Shown here: positions 1 to 7,633 of the stretch, piece by piece
How positions within the stretch are numbered: the first letter of the stretch is position 1
Layout of the letters: every line of letters begins with the position of its first letter
Assembly: GCF_900188325.1 (NCBI RefSeq)
Contig: NZ_FZPD01000005.1
Coordinates: forward strand, 62,001 to 126,000
DNA length: 64,000 bases
Source: Ekhidna lutea
GTDB taxonomy: Bacteria; Bacteroidota; Bacteroidia; Cytophagales; Cyclobacteriaceae
Direction: 5' to 3'
Notes under the pieces: model-generated
The model's input: the letters and a program-made list of their open reading frames with translations, nothing else
The model's database searches: none
Told to the model about the DNA's origin: nothing
Position numbers and translations under genes: made by a program

Positions 1-961
1 TGTGATCCAGCGACCATATGGATGTGTTGCTGATCCTACTGATACCCCAAAAGCTATTTTCATTTCCACTTTTGATTCCAGCCCACTTGCGCCAGATTAT
101 GCCTTTGTCCTTCAGGGGCAGGAGCAATATTTTCAAGCCGGTGTTGATATTCTAAAGAAATTTACCGCTGGAACCATTCATATGAATGTGGATGGGAAAG
201 CTGAAGTATCTCAACTGTTCTCTCAGACAAAGAACGTACAGCTAAATAAAGTATCCGGGCCTCATCCGGCTGGCAATGTAGGTGTTCAGATTCACCACCT
301 AGATCCAATTTCAAAGGGCGACATTGTATGGACTGTAAACCCTGTAGGCGTTGCTTTGATTGGTAAACTTTTCATTGAAGGTGTTTACGACACCTCAAGG
401 CTAGTAGCGCTTACCGGATCTCAAATGAAAGAACGGGGTTACGCCAAAATGTATGCAGGTGCTTGCCTGAATAAACTTGCTGAAAATGTGGAGGGAACTG
501 AAAACAGGTTTGTCTCAGGAAATGTGCTGAGTGGTGAAGGTGTTGGAGCAGAGGGTTACCTTGGCTACTACCACAATCAAATCACCGTTATTCCAGAAGG
601 AAAATACGAGGAGTTTATGGGATGGATATTGCCCTCTACTAATAAACTTAGCTTCCATCGTGCATTTGGTATGCTTACTTTCCTTAATGGTAAAAACAAA
701 GAATTTAAGGTAGATACCAACACCCACGGCGAAGAAAGAAACTTTGTGGTGACAGGCACCTTTGAAGAAGTGATGCCGATGGATATTTTACCAACTTACT
801 TATTCAAGGCAATATTGGCAGAAGATTATGATGACATGGAAGCCTTGGGTATTTACGAAGTAATTGAAGAGGACGTAGCACTATGTGAATTTGTAGATGT
901 TTCTAAAAACCCTCTTCAGGAAATACTTAGAGAAGGAATCGAATTAATTAAAGAAGGATAA
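1..961 (+). CDS. nqrA: Na+-translocating NADH:quinone reductase subunit A (5' end cut by window)
   Basis: This is the C-terminal 319 or so residues of NqrA, the cytoplasmic peripheral subunit of the Na+-NQR complex, which oxidises NADH, reduces quinone and pumps Na+. The reading frame is open at the left edge, so the real start lies outside the window; the family is normally about 450 residues. Visible family-like segments include GPHPAGNVGVQIHHLDPI and the WTVNPVGVALIGKLF stretch, followed by a conserved region with SFHRAFGML. It lies 7 bp before nqrB in the same direction, so it is the first visible gene of an nqrABCDE operon. The identification rests on sequence character plus perfect operon context, and I regard it as secure. 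Confidence 0.95.
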   Translation, partial: VIQRPYGCVADPTDTPKAIFISTFDSSPLAPDYAFVLQGQEQYFQAGVDILKKFTAGTIHMNVDGKAEVSQLFSQTKNVQLNKVSGPHPAGNVGVQIHHLDPISKGDIVWTVNPVGVALIGKLFIEGVYDTSRLVALTGSQMKERGYAKMYAGACLNKLAENVEGTENRFVSGNVLSGEGVGAEGYLGYYHNQITVIPEGKYEEFMGWILPSTNKLSFHRAFGMLTFLNGKNKEFKVDTNTHGEERNFVVTGTFEEVMPMDILPTYLFKAILAEDYDDMEALGIYEVIEEDVALCEFVDVSKNPLQEILREGIELIKEG

Positions 962-968
962 GGCACAC

Positions 969-2159
969 ATGAAATTTTTGCAGAAAAAATTTGATCAGTT
1001 AAAACCTCTTTTTGAAAAAGGAGGGAAATTCGAAAAGTTCTATCCTATCTATGAGGGTCACAGAACCATATTTTTTGCTCCCGACATAATTACCGGAAAA
1101 AAAGGAGCTCAAATAAAAGACGCAACTGACCTGAAGCGCTTAATGATGACGGTTATCATTGCCATGATTCCTTGTCTGATTTTCGGAATGTGGAATGTTG
1201 GACATCAACATTTTATTGCAACCGGAGTAGAAGCCACTCTTTTGGACAAGTTTTGGATCGGAATACTTAAAGTAGTTCCAATTATAGCAGTATCATACGG
1301 TGTTGGTCTTTTAACGGAGTTTACATTCTGTGTGATTTACCAAAGACCAGTTGAAGAAGGCTTCTTAGTGACGGGGATGCTGATCCCACTAGTCATGCCT
1401 GCAACCATACCACTATGGCAGGTTGCGATGGCTACAGTTTTTGCTGTGGTAATTGGAAAAGAAGTTTTTGGCGGTACAGGAATGAATATTTTGAATGTGG
1501 CATTGACCGCCAGGGTGTTCCTGTACTTCGCGTATCCATCACAAATCTCAGGAGATGTATGGACGTATTTAGGAGATAAAACTCCGGTAGACGGATTTTC
1601 AGGAGCAACAATCCTTGCATACGGTGCAGAAGCAGCTGCAAACAATACAAATATGATGGAATTGGCTGCAGGCCATTGGTATTCAGGCATGTTCGATTTT
1701 TGGAATATGTTCATGGGTATTATCCCGGGAAGTATCGGTGAAACATCTGTTTTGATGTGTTTGATTGGTGCGATAGTGTTGATAGCAACAGGGGTAGGCA
1801 GCTGGAAAATAATGTTGAGCGTAGTACTTGGAACATTGGCGATGGGCGGACTGTTCAACTTGACAGGAGGTAATAGCTTTATGGAAATGCCAGCTCATTA
1901 TCACTTGGTGATTGGAGGTCTGGCTTTCGGTGCAGTGTTTATGGCCACAGACCCTGTTAGCGCAGCGCATACAGAAACAGGCAAATGGATTTATGGATTC
2001 CTGATAGGTGTAATAACCGTATTGATCCGAGTGATAAACCCTGCATATCCTGAAGGTATTATGTTGGCGATCTTATTCATGAATGTATTTGCGCCACTTA
2101 TTGATTTTTACGTAGTAGAAGCAAACAAAAAAAGGAGATTAAAGCGTGCGACAGTCTAA
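969..2159 (+). CDS. nqrB: Na+-translocating NADH:quinone reductase subunit B
   Basis: NqrB is a multi-spanning inner-membrane subunit of Na+-NQR that carries a covalent FMN and riboflavin and forms part of the Na+ and quinone path. The 396-residue protein has about ten hydrophobic segments after a 55-residue hydrophilic N-terminus. The flavinylation motif DGFSGAT is present, with the acceptor threonine at residue 214 (codon 1608-1610). The C-terminal half contains MATDPVSAAHTETGKWIYG, typical of the NqrB/RnfD family. It follows nqrA by 7 bp and overlaps nqrC by 14 bp, which points to coupled translation. Length and motifs fit the family and nothing suggests damage. Confidence 0.97.
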   Translation: MKFLQKKFDQLKPLFEKGGKFEKFYPIYEGHRTIFFAPDIITGKKGAQIKDATDLKRLMMTVIIAMIPCLIFGMWNVGHQHFIATGVEATLLDKFWIGILKVVPIIAVSYGVGLLTEFTFCVIYQRPVEEGFLVTGMLIPLVMPATIPLWQVAMATVFAVVIGKEVFGGTGMNILNVALTARVFLYFAYPSQISGDVWTYLGDKTPVDGFSGATILAYGAEAAANNTNMMELAAGHWYSGMFDFWNMFMGIIPGSIGETSVLMCLIGAIVLIATGVGSWKIMLSVVLGTLAMGGLFNLTGGNSFMEMPAHYHLVIGGLAFGAVFMATDPVSAAHTETGKWIYGFLIGVITVLIRVINPAYPEGIMLAILFMNVFAPLIDFYVVEANKKRRLKRATV

Positions 2160-2886
2160 TTTATATGTAATCCTATTTGCCATTGGGTTAACAGTGGTAT
2201 TTGGAGGTGCACTTTCCCTTACCTCAGTAGGGTTAAAGCCACTGCAAGACAAGCAGGTAGAATTGGATACCAAAAAGAAGATTTTGGGTGCAGTAATGGA
2301 TATTTCAACCATCGTGGATCCGAATGAAATCCTGAGTATGTACGACGAGAAGGTAAATGCAATCGTGGTAGATATCAATGGGAATATTGTAGAGACCGAT
2401 GATAAGGGAAATCCAATAGTTGCTGAGAAGGTAAACATTCAGAAGAACTACAAGCTTGATCCTCAAGAGCGACTTTATCCTGTTTTTATATTTAGTGGTA
2501 GCGGTGAAGGAGTAGACGCCTACATTTTTCCAACTTTTGGCGCAGGGCTTTGGGATTGGATATCAAGTTATGTAGCCTTTGGCCCAGACTTGAATACAGT
2601 GAAAGGAATTGCATTTGACCATAAAAGTGAAACCCCGGGGCTGGGAGCCAGAATAACTGAAGCAACCGTTCAGAATAGATTTATAGGAAAAGAAATCTAC
2701 AACGATAAAGGAGAGTTGGTAAGTATCACAATGGTGAAAGGAGAAGGAAATACCGGCCTTTCAGAGCATGAGGTGGATGGTCTTTCGGGAGCAACAATGA
2801 CAGCAAAAGGAGTCAACTCCATGCTTGAAAAATATTTGGAATGCTATGGAGCATTCATTGAAAAAACGAAATCTCAAAACAGCTAA
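2146..2886 (+). CDS. nqrC: Na+-translocating NADH:quinone reductase subunit C
   Basis: NqrC is a single-anchor, periplasm-facing Na+-NQR subunit that binds FMN covalently. The 246-residue protein has one N-terminal membrane helix (about residues 5-27) and the flavinylation motif DGLSGATMT near the C-terminus, with the acceptor threonine at residue 217 (codon 2794-2796). The start is GTG at 2146, inside the end of nqrB. An AAGGAG sequence at 2132-2137 lies at good spacing before it, one of the few clear Shine-Dalgarno sites in this window, and it decides the start. Attachment of the flavin would need an ApbE-type flavin transferase, which is not encoded here. Confidence 0.96.
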   Translation: MRQSNLYVILFAIGLTVVFGGALSLTSVGLKPLQDKQVELDTKKKILGAVMDISTIVDPNEILSMYDEKVNAIVVDINGNIVETDDKGNPIVAEKVNIQKNYKLDPQERLYPVFIFSGSGEGVDAYIFPTFGAGLWDWISSYVAFGPDLNTVKGIAFDHKSETPGLGARITEATVQNRFIGKEIYNDKGELVSITMVKGEGNTGLSEHEVDGLSGATMTAKGVNSMLEKYLECYGAFIEKTKSQNS

Positions 2887-2889
2887 AAT

Positions 2890-3603
2890 ATGAGTACTGA
2901 ATTAGCAGAAGTGTCAGAAGAGTCAGCTGTAGCATTAAAGACAAAAGAACCTGCAGAGCCTTTATTTTCAAAGCGAAGGAAACGAATCGTTTCTGATCCT
3001 TTGAATGAAGATAACCCTATTACCGTACAGGTACTGGGTATTTGTTCAGCTTTGGCAGTGACAGTACAGTTTAAGCCGACAATGATTATGTCGATTGCGG
3101 TAATATTCGTAATCGTCTTTGCAAACCTCATCACTTCTTTGATGAGAAATATGATTCCGAATCGAATCAGGATTATCGTACAGCTGGCGATTATAGCTAC
3201 GCTCGTAACTCTGGTAAGTGAAGTGTTGAAAGCATATAGCTATGACATGTACAAGGTACTCGGAGCATATGTAGGGCTGATCATTACAAACTGTATCGTA
3301 ATGGGTCGTTTGGAAGCATTTGCAATGGCCAACAAGCCGTACGATTCCATCCTTGATGGTTTTGGTAGTGGCTTTGGATATGCTTGGATCATCCTCGTAG
3401 TGGCCTTCTTTAGAGAGCTATTTGGAGGAGGAACGGTTTTCGTTGGTACTCCACTAGAGTTTGATGTATATGGATCAATAGGAGGGCTAATGGGTACTTC
3501 ATTGCAAACGAATGGACTGATGGTAGACTCGATTGGAGCGTTTATCCTTTTGGGCGTAATTATTTGGATTCAGAGAACTAAAAACGGTTACGTAGAGCAC
3601 TAA
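2890..3603 (+). CDS. nqrD: Na+-translocating NADH:quinone reductase subunit D
   Basis: NqrD is an integral membrane subunit of Na+-NQR. It is paired with NqrE, and in known structures cysteines from the two subunits hold an intramembrane iron site. The protein has 237 residues with about six membrane segments. The expected cysteines are visible in GICSALAV (Cys52) and TNCIVMGRLEAFA (Cys135). Compared with the usual family length it carries an extra hydrophilic N-terminus of roughly 30-35 residues, rich in Glu, Lys and Arg, before the DPLNEDNP segment. Only 3 bp separate it from nqrC, so it is in the same transcript. Confidence 0.96.
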   Translation: MSTELAEVSEESAVALKTKEPAEPLFSKRRKRIVSDPLNEDNPITVQVLGICSALAVTVQFKPTMIMSIAVIFVIVFANLITSLMRNMIPNRIRIIVQLAIIATLVTLVSEVLKAYSYDMYKVLGAYVGLIITNCIVMGRLEAFAMANKPYDSILDGFGSGFGYAWIILVVAFFRELFGGGTVFVGTPLEFDVYGSIGGLMGTSLQTNGLMVDSIGAFILLGVIIWIQRTKNGYVEH

Positions 3604-3630
3604 CCTGATAGCTAAAAGAGATTAGAAATT

Positions 3631-4242
3631 ATGGAAGCAATTAATATAGCGATAAAGGCAATTTTCATTGACAACATGATCTTTGCTTACTTCTTAGGAA
3701 TGTGTTCGTTCTTGGCGGTATCTAAGAAAGTAAAAACAGCTTTTGGTTTGGGTATGGCAGTGATTTTCGTGTTGACGATTACTGTACCTATCAACTGGTT
3801 GATTCAGGAAAAAGTATTGAAAGAGGGAGCCCTGGCATGGATAGGGACTGATTTTGCAACCATAGATTTAACCTTTCTTCAGTTTATCATTTTTATCGCG
3901 GTAATTGCGGCAATGGTACAGCTGGTAGAGATGATCATTGAGAAGTTTTCTCCGTCTTTATATGGATCACTGGGAATCTTCCTTCCATTGATAGCAGTAA
4001 ACTGCTCAATACTGGGATCGTCACTATTTATGGTTCAGAGAGACTACACAATCGTTGAAGCAACAGCGTTTGGATTCGGTTCCGGTACAGGCTTCTTTTT
4101 GGCAATTATTGCATTGGCAGCTATCCGCGAGCGACTCAAGTATTCACATGTGCCGGATGGTCTCAAAGGTCTTGGAATTACAATGTTGATAACGGGCTTG
4201 ATGGGACTGGCGTTTAAGTCATTTATCGGGGTTGCGCTGTAA
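3631..4242 (+). CDS. nqrE: Na+-translocating NADH:quinone reductase subunit E
   Basis: NqrE is the membrane partner of NqrD in Na+-NQR. It has 203 residues, six predicted membrane helices and the paired cysteines in [11 protein letters not shown] (Cys25) and [12 protein letters not shown] (Cys125), matching the positions that coordinate iron in the known complex. It starts 27 bp after nqrD. The gene is followed within 20 bp by an intrinsic terminator, so it is the last gene of the operon as seen here. The usual next gene, nqrF (the NADH- and FAD-binding 2Fe-2S subunit), is absent at this site. Confidence 0.96.
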   Translation: MEAINIAIKAIFIDNMIFAYFLGMCSFLAVSKKVKTAFGLGMAVIFVLTITVPINWLIQEKVLKEGALAWIGTDFATIDLTFLQFIIFIAVIAAMVQLVEMIIEKFSPSLYGSLGIFLPLIAVNCSILGSSLFMVQRDYTIVEATAFGFGSGTGFFLAIIALAAIRERLKYSHVPDGLKGLGITMLITGLMGLAFKSFIGVAL

Positions 4243-4261
4243 GATTTTTATGAAATTATTG

Positions 4262-4289
4262 AAAAAGGGGTGGCTTTCACCCTTTTTTT
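4262..4289 (+). terminator. Intrinsic terminator of the nqr operon
   Basis: The sequence AAAAAGGGGTG, a short loop and CACCC followed by a run of seven T residues forms a stem whose A-rich 5' arm also pairs with the T tract. It lies 20 bp after the nqrE stop codon and separates the operon from the outer-membrane protein gene at 4330. Confidence 0.85.
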
Positions 4290-4329
4290 GTGTCTATATT
4301 TAAGTGTTGCACAACAAATTAAAATAACA

Positions 4330-4887
4330 ATGAAAAAGACATTATTAACGCTATCACTTGTATTTATTTCAGCAGTGGCATTTAGCCAGGCGTCAGTTGG
4401 TATTGGCCTTAAGGGCGGAGCTAACTTTGCAAATGCTAGTTCTGATTTTGATACTGATGGAATTACTTCATATCATGTAGGGGCATATGGTTTGATTAAA
4501 TTAACAAATATTGGTATTCAGCCAGAATTATTATTCTCGAAACAAGGTACTAGTATTGATGGTGATGATCTTGATCTCAGCTATGTCAATATTCCTGTTA
4601 TGCTAAAGTTTTATCTTCCTGCTGGAATTAACCTTCAGGCGGGACCCCAATTCGGTATGTTAACAACGGCTGAAAATACCGATGGTGAGGACGTAAAAGA
4701 ATCTTTTAAGAATAGTGATTTAAGTGCTGCATTAGGTGCTGGATGGGATGCGCCGTTTGGTCTTCAATTCACAGCAAGATATGTTATTGGACTATCAGAC
4801 ATCAATGACGAAGGAGTTGGAGGAGAATTCAAGAACAAAACATTCCAAATATCTATAGGATATACGCTTTTTAAGCTAGGAAACTAA
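4330..4887 (+). CDS. Secreted porin-family / outer-membrane beta-barrel protein (copy 1)
   Basis: This is a 185-residue protein with a clear signal peptide (MKKTLLTLSLVFISAVAFS, cleavage before Q). The mature part resembles the small Bacteroidota barrels of the OMP_b-brl_2/porin-family type: a GLKGGANFA opening strand, YLPAGINLQAGPQFG, LGAGWDAPFGLQFTARY, and a final strand ending FQISIGYTLFKLGN. The ATG at 4330 is preferred over an upstream in-frame TTG because the latter lies inside the nqr terminator. Its downstream neighbour at 4966 is a close paralogue separated by its own terminator, so the two are probably separate transcription units that arose by tandem duplication. The transported or bound substrate is unknown. 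Confidence 0.85.
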   Translation: MKKTLLTLSLVFISAVAFSQASVGIGLKGGANFANASSDFDTDGITSYHVGAYGLIKLTNIGIQPELLFSKQGTSIDGDDLDLSYVNIPVMLKFYLPAGINLQAGPQFGMLTTAENTDGEDVKESFKNSDLSAALGAGWDAPFGLQFTARYVIGLSDINDEGVGGEFKNKTFQISIGYTLFKLGN

Positions 4888-4913
4888 GGACAAGAAACCG
4901 AAATTGATTATTG

Positions 4914-4943
4914 GCCAGGGCTATTTTGCTCTGGCTTTTTTTT
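4914..4943 (+). terminator. Intrinsic terminator after the first barrel gene
   Basis: GCCAGGGC and GCTCTGGC form an 8-bp stem with one G-U pair around a TATTTT loop, followed by eight T residues. It lies 26 bp after the stop codon of the gene ending at 4887. Confidence 0.85.
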
Positions 4944-4965
4944 GGAGTTAAAATTGCAGTGCAGC

Positions 4966-5496
4966 ATGAAAAGCTATCTAATACTCATTATTTCGCTGAT
5001 TTTTACAACCAAAGTAATCAGTCAAACCCCCGAAGGCATTGGAATAAGGGCAGGATTAAATTACGCGGAAACTGGAATAACAGATGCAAATAAAGGCATT
5101 CATTTTGGCGCATATGGTTACGTGCGATTGTCCGAAAAAATAGGCTTGCAGCCGGAGATCCTATATTCTAAGGAAGGAAGTTTTGGAATAAATTTAAACT
5201 ATCTAGATATTCCAATATTACTTAAACTTAATTCACAAAGTGGATTTAATATTCACTTAGGACCAGAAGTTGGCTATCTATTAAGTGCTAATGATGAGGA
5301 TGGGTCTGATATTAAAGCATCCTATGAAAAGCTTAAATTATCTTCAGTTCTTGGTGTAGGATGGGATACACCTTCAGGCTTTCAATTCAGTACAAAATAT
5401 ATTTTTGGATTAACAAGAATGCCGGTAGACGATGGTTTTAAGGGCTGGGTCTATCAATTTTCAATTGGCTATACCCTTTTTCGTTTCAGCGATTAA
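4966..5496 (+). CDS. Secreted porin-family / outer-membrane beta-barrel protein (copy 2)
   Basis: This is a 176-residue paralogue of the protein at 4330. It has a signal peptide (MKSYLILIISLIFTTKVIS, cleavage before QTPEG) and the same strand motifs in the same order: IRAGLNYAE, LQPEILYSKEGS, YLDIPILLKLN, HLGPEVGYLLS, LGVGWDTPSGFQFSTKY and a terminal FSIGYTLFRFSD. ATG 4966 was chosen as the start; the longer TTG start at 4942 adds a hydrophilic MELKLQCS that would precede the signal peptide and overlaps the terminator T tract. The protein is probably an 8-stranded outer-membrane barrel of unknown role. Divergence from copy 1 is substantial, so the duplication is not recent. Confidence 0.83.
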   Translation: MKSYLILIISLIFTTKVISQTPEGIGIRAGLNYAETGITDANKGIHFGAYGYVRLSEKIGLQPEILYSKEGSFGINLNYLDIPILLKLNSQSGFNIHLGPEVGYLLSANDEDGSDIKASYEKLKLSSVLGVGWDTPSGFQFSTKYIFGLTRMPVDDGFKGWVYQFSIGYTLFRFSD

Positions 5497-5516
5497 TTCA
5501 GAAATCGACTAAATCA

Positions 5517-5627
5517 TTACAAAGAAATTAGCTGCATCACATTCAGCAGTTTTGGAGTTGATAAAAGAAGCAAAACTGCCACAGCTATACCTCCCAAAAG
5601 GATCCATATTTGTTTCCGGTTTTTCAA
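5517..5627 (-). CDS. Possible 36-residue single-pass membrane peptide
   Basis: A short open frame on the minus strand, downstream of the DUF547 gene, encodes a basic start (KNRKQIW), one strongly hydrophobic helix (ILLGGIAVAVLLLL) and a short tail. The only start codon is TTG at 5625-5627, and there is no clear ribosome-binding site. The composition looks like a real small membrane protein, but it could equally be the decayed end of a longer gene. There is no independent support, so confidence is low. Confidence 0.3.
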   Translation of the reverse strand: MKNRKQIWILLGGIAVAVLLLLSTPKLLNVMQLISL

Positions 5628-5679
5628 GGTTAGGTTTAGTTTTTAGTATAAAAACCCAACCAACAACTACCCTTACTAT

Positions 5680-6402
5680 TTATCGGTCATTAAGCGACCA
5701 ATCGTACTCCTGGAATTCTACTTTGTAATTTTCCGGTACCTTATAGAATCGATATTTATTGACGTAGTTTATCAACGAACCGGCATTGCTGATAAATTGG
5801 TCTCCATACCAATCAAATATTTTGTTTAGGATAACTTTTTCATTCTTTTGATCCACATGTACATAGTTTGGTCGATCTATGATAAGGCCCGCTCTGAAAT
5901 CCAGTTGCTCCTGAAGCTTATCAGGAAAGAATGCATTGTCATTTAAGAATGGGCAGCTCCTGGCCCCACAGCCTAAAGCAAAGTGTATTCTGGGATCGAT
6001 GGTCGGACCAATAAGCTTAGTGAATTCAATTGCATCTAGCGTGAGAAGCTCACCGGCTACATTGAAGGTTTTCACTTTAAAGAAGCCGGCAATATCCATT
6101 GGACTTTTTACAGGGTAATTATCTGTGATCTGCTTAATCACCATAATGTTGTATGCATTGATATAAAAAGCTGTTTTGTGATCTTGTGATTTATTAATTA
6201 AGTCATAACTAGCAATCTGATTCACCAGATTATTTAGTTTTTGAGGATTATCACTAAGCTTTCCATAGTCCACCAAACCAAATACAATTTCGTCCAATAA
6301 AAATTGATTGAACTCATCAAAAATGGTGGTAGTATCTGCGACCTGACTGAATGTAGGTATAGCAAACGTAAGGCTCATAAGGAATAGTGCTTTTTTGATC
6401 AT
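5680..6402 (-). CDS. Secreted DUF547-family protein
   Basis: This 240-residue protein has an N-terminal signal peptide (MIKKALFLMSLTFAIPTFS, cleavage before Q) and a DUF547 domain filling the rest. Family hallmarks are FYINAYNIMVIKQI, and HFALGCGARSCPFL with its two cysteines and the SCP motif. DUF547 proteins are widespread in Bacteroidota and plant proteins; the biochemical role is not established, though the fold is thought to be related to papain-like or transglutaminase-like enzymes. It appears to be monocistronic, with a possible small ORF behind it. The start ATG is preceded by a TACCTATG box about 20 bp upstream that partly resembles a Bacteroidota -7 element. Confidence 0.85.
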   Translation of the reverse strand: MIKKALFLMSLTFAIPTFSQVADTTTIFDEFNQFLLDEIVFGLVDYGKLSDNPQKLNNLVNQIASYDLINKSQDHKTAFYINAYNIMVIKQITDNYPVKSPMDIAGFFKVKTFNVAGELLTLDAIEFTKLIGPTIDPRIHFALGCGARSCPFLNDNAFFPDKLQEQLDFRAGLIIDRPNYVHVDQKNEKVILNKIFDWYGDQFISNAGSLINYVNKYRFYKVPENYKVEFQEYDWSLNDR

Positions 6403-6509
6403 GGCACGTGGGTTACTACATAGGTAGTACGGTTGAGACGAATTTTGTTACTGCATAAATGGAAATATGCAGTGGTTTGTATTTCACATGACAATTATAC
6501 TTTATCGAT

Positions 6510-7145
6510 CTATTGCCTAATCAACCAGCCAAAAACTTCAATGAAAGGATCTTTTTCAACAACCGTGTAGTAAAAGATTGCTCCAAGCCAACCGTGAAAG
6601 ACGCCAAGCACGTAAAGGTTTCTTTCTCTTAAATAAATAATTGAATAGAGGATAGCTAAAAGAAATGTTCCAACCACCAGCCACCAATATGGGTAGTGCA
6701 GTAATCCAAACAAGGTTGAAGTAATAATTATAATAAACACCTTACTAAACCTACCTGTGCTTTCCAGGTTGCCTGCAAATAAAGCCATCAATAGAAACTG
6801 TTGTAGGGTGCCGAAAATAGGGTAGAGGAGAAGGATCGGTATAATATGCCAATGTATATTTATGGTATCCCTGATCATCCCGATACTGACGCAGGCGACT
6901 ATCGCAACAATTCCATACGGAAGCACAGTTTTTAAAACTCTTGTGAAATTATCTATTCGAAAGCCCCATTCTCTTAAACTTTCGGGTGATTGTTTGATAC
7001 GTTTTGTGATATAGACTCCCCAAAAGATAAACATGATAAGGATGAAGATCAATTGTTGATTCAGCACATCATAAAAAAGAAATTTACCAAGCGCGGTAAG
7101 ACCTACTGCAATGATTTCAAGCCTCCGCAAATTGATTGACCTCAT
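6510..7145 (-). CDS. CPBP-like integral membrane protein lacking the usual catalytic glutamates
   Basis: This 211-residue protein has about six or seven hydrophobic segments. The last third resembles CPBP/Abi intramembrane metalloproteases: LFGLLHYPYWW matches the second motif (F-x-x-x-H) and GVFHGWLGAIFYY matches the third. The first motif, normally EExxxR, reads LQQFLLMALF here, so both glutamates are glutamines and the arginine is absent. That makes proteolytic activity doubtful; it may be a non-catalytic CPBP relative. It lies alone between the DUF547 gene and an oppositely oriented small gene. Family assignment is moderate because only the histidine motifs support it. Confidence 0.6.
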   Translation of the reverse strand: MRSINLRRLEIIAVGLTALGKFLFYDVLNQQLIFILIMFIFWGVYITKRIKQSPESLREWGFRIDNFTRVLKTVLPYGIVAIVACVSIGMIRDTINIHWHIIPILLLYPIFGTLQQFLLMALFAGNLESTGRFSKVFIIIITSTLFGLLHYPYWWLVVGTFLLAILYSIIYLRERNLYVLGVFHGWLGAIFYYTVVEKDPFIEVFGWLIRQ

Positions 7146-7235
7146 TATACAAATGTAATGAGATGATAAAAGGGATAACTGCTTATTGGTGATTCAAATT
7201 GGTTTGTGAAAACCTGCTTTTCGTCGAAATCGAAT

Positions 7236-7260
7236 AAAAATACCCGAAAGCGGGTATTTC
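7236..7260. other. Perfect hairpin between divergent genes
   Basis: AAATACCCG, loop AAAG and CGGGTATTT form a 9-bp perfect stem. On the minus strand it is followed by a T run (TTTTTATTC), like an intrinsic terminator, although no minus-strand gene ends just before it. On the plus strand it would fold in the leader of the gene at 7338. Role unknown. Confidence 0.5.
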
Positions 7261-7337
7261 AAATAGCGGAATCGCATGTTAACTTCCTTACAATAAAATC
7301 GTTATGTAATAAAAACTCACTATCACAATCACTCATT

Positions 7338-7619
7338 ATGGATGCCCAGCAAGTACTAAATAAGTTCCTTGTTCAAATTATTCTTCAAGATGCTCTGAAA
7401 GATCGGGAAGAAACGAAGATTTTTATTCCGACATCATTCGCACGGGAGTTGGAAAGAAATTTAAAACTTAAGACATACAAGGATCTTGGGTATGGTGGTT
7501 ACCGGGTGATTTGCGGGCCTTTTCACAATATCTCAGCTTATAATAAGATAAAAAACGTACAAATGGTGATTAACACCAGAGGGGAAGTAGTTGAAAGTGA
7601 AGCAAATAAAATGTTTTGA
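7338..7619 (+). CDS. Small hypothetical protein (93 aa)
   Basis: I do not recognise this protein. It is a soluble, mixed-charge 93-residue polypeptide without signal peptide or membrane segment. A helical N-terminal half (DAQQVLNKFLVQIILQDAL) is followed by a compact region with GYGGYRVICGPFHNISAY. ATG 7338 was chosen as the start; an upstream in-frame GTG at 7206 would add 44 residues of poor coding character that run through a strong hairpin at 7236-7260. It stands alone between two minus-strand genes. That it is a gene at all rests on frame length and plausible composition. Confidence 0.5.
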   Translation: MDAQQVLNKFLVQIILQDALKDREETKIFIPTSFARELERNLKLKTYKDLGYGGYRVICGPFHNISAYNKIKNVQMVINTRGEVVESEANKMF

Positions 7620-7633
7620 TTTGGTGTAAGGTA

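Noticed and set aside
515-759. Short overlapping frames inside nqrA
   Set aside because: They overlap a conserved gene on both strands and have no features of their own.
2146-2159. Frameshift between nqrB and nqrC
   Set aside because: The 14-bp overlap has a good ribosome-binding site for the GTG start, and both proteins are full length.
6451-6472. Inverted repeat CTGCATA/TATGCAG upstream of the DUF547 gene
   Set aside because: It is short, single and not placed like an operator or terminator, so I cannot support a function.
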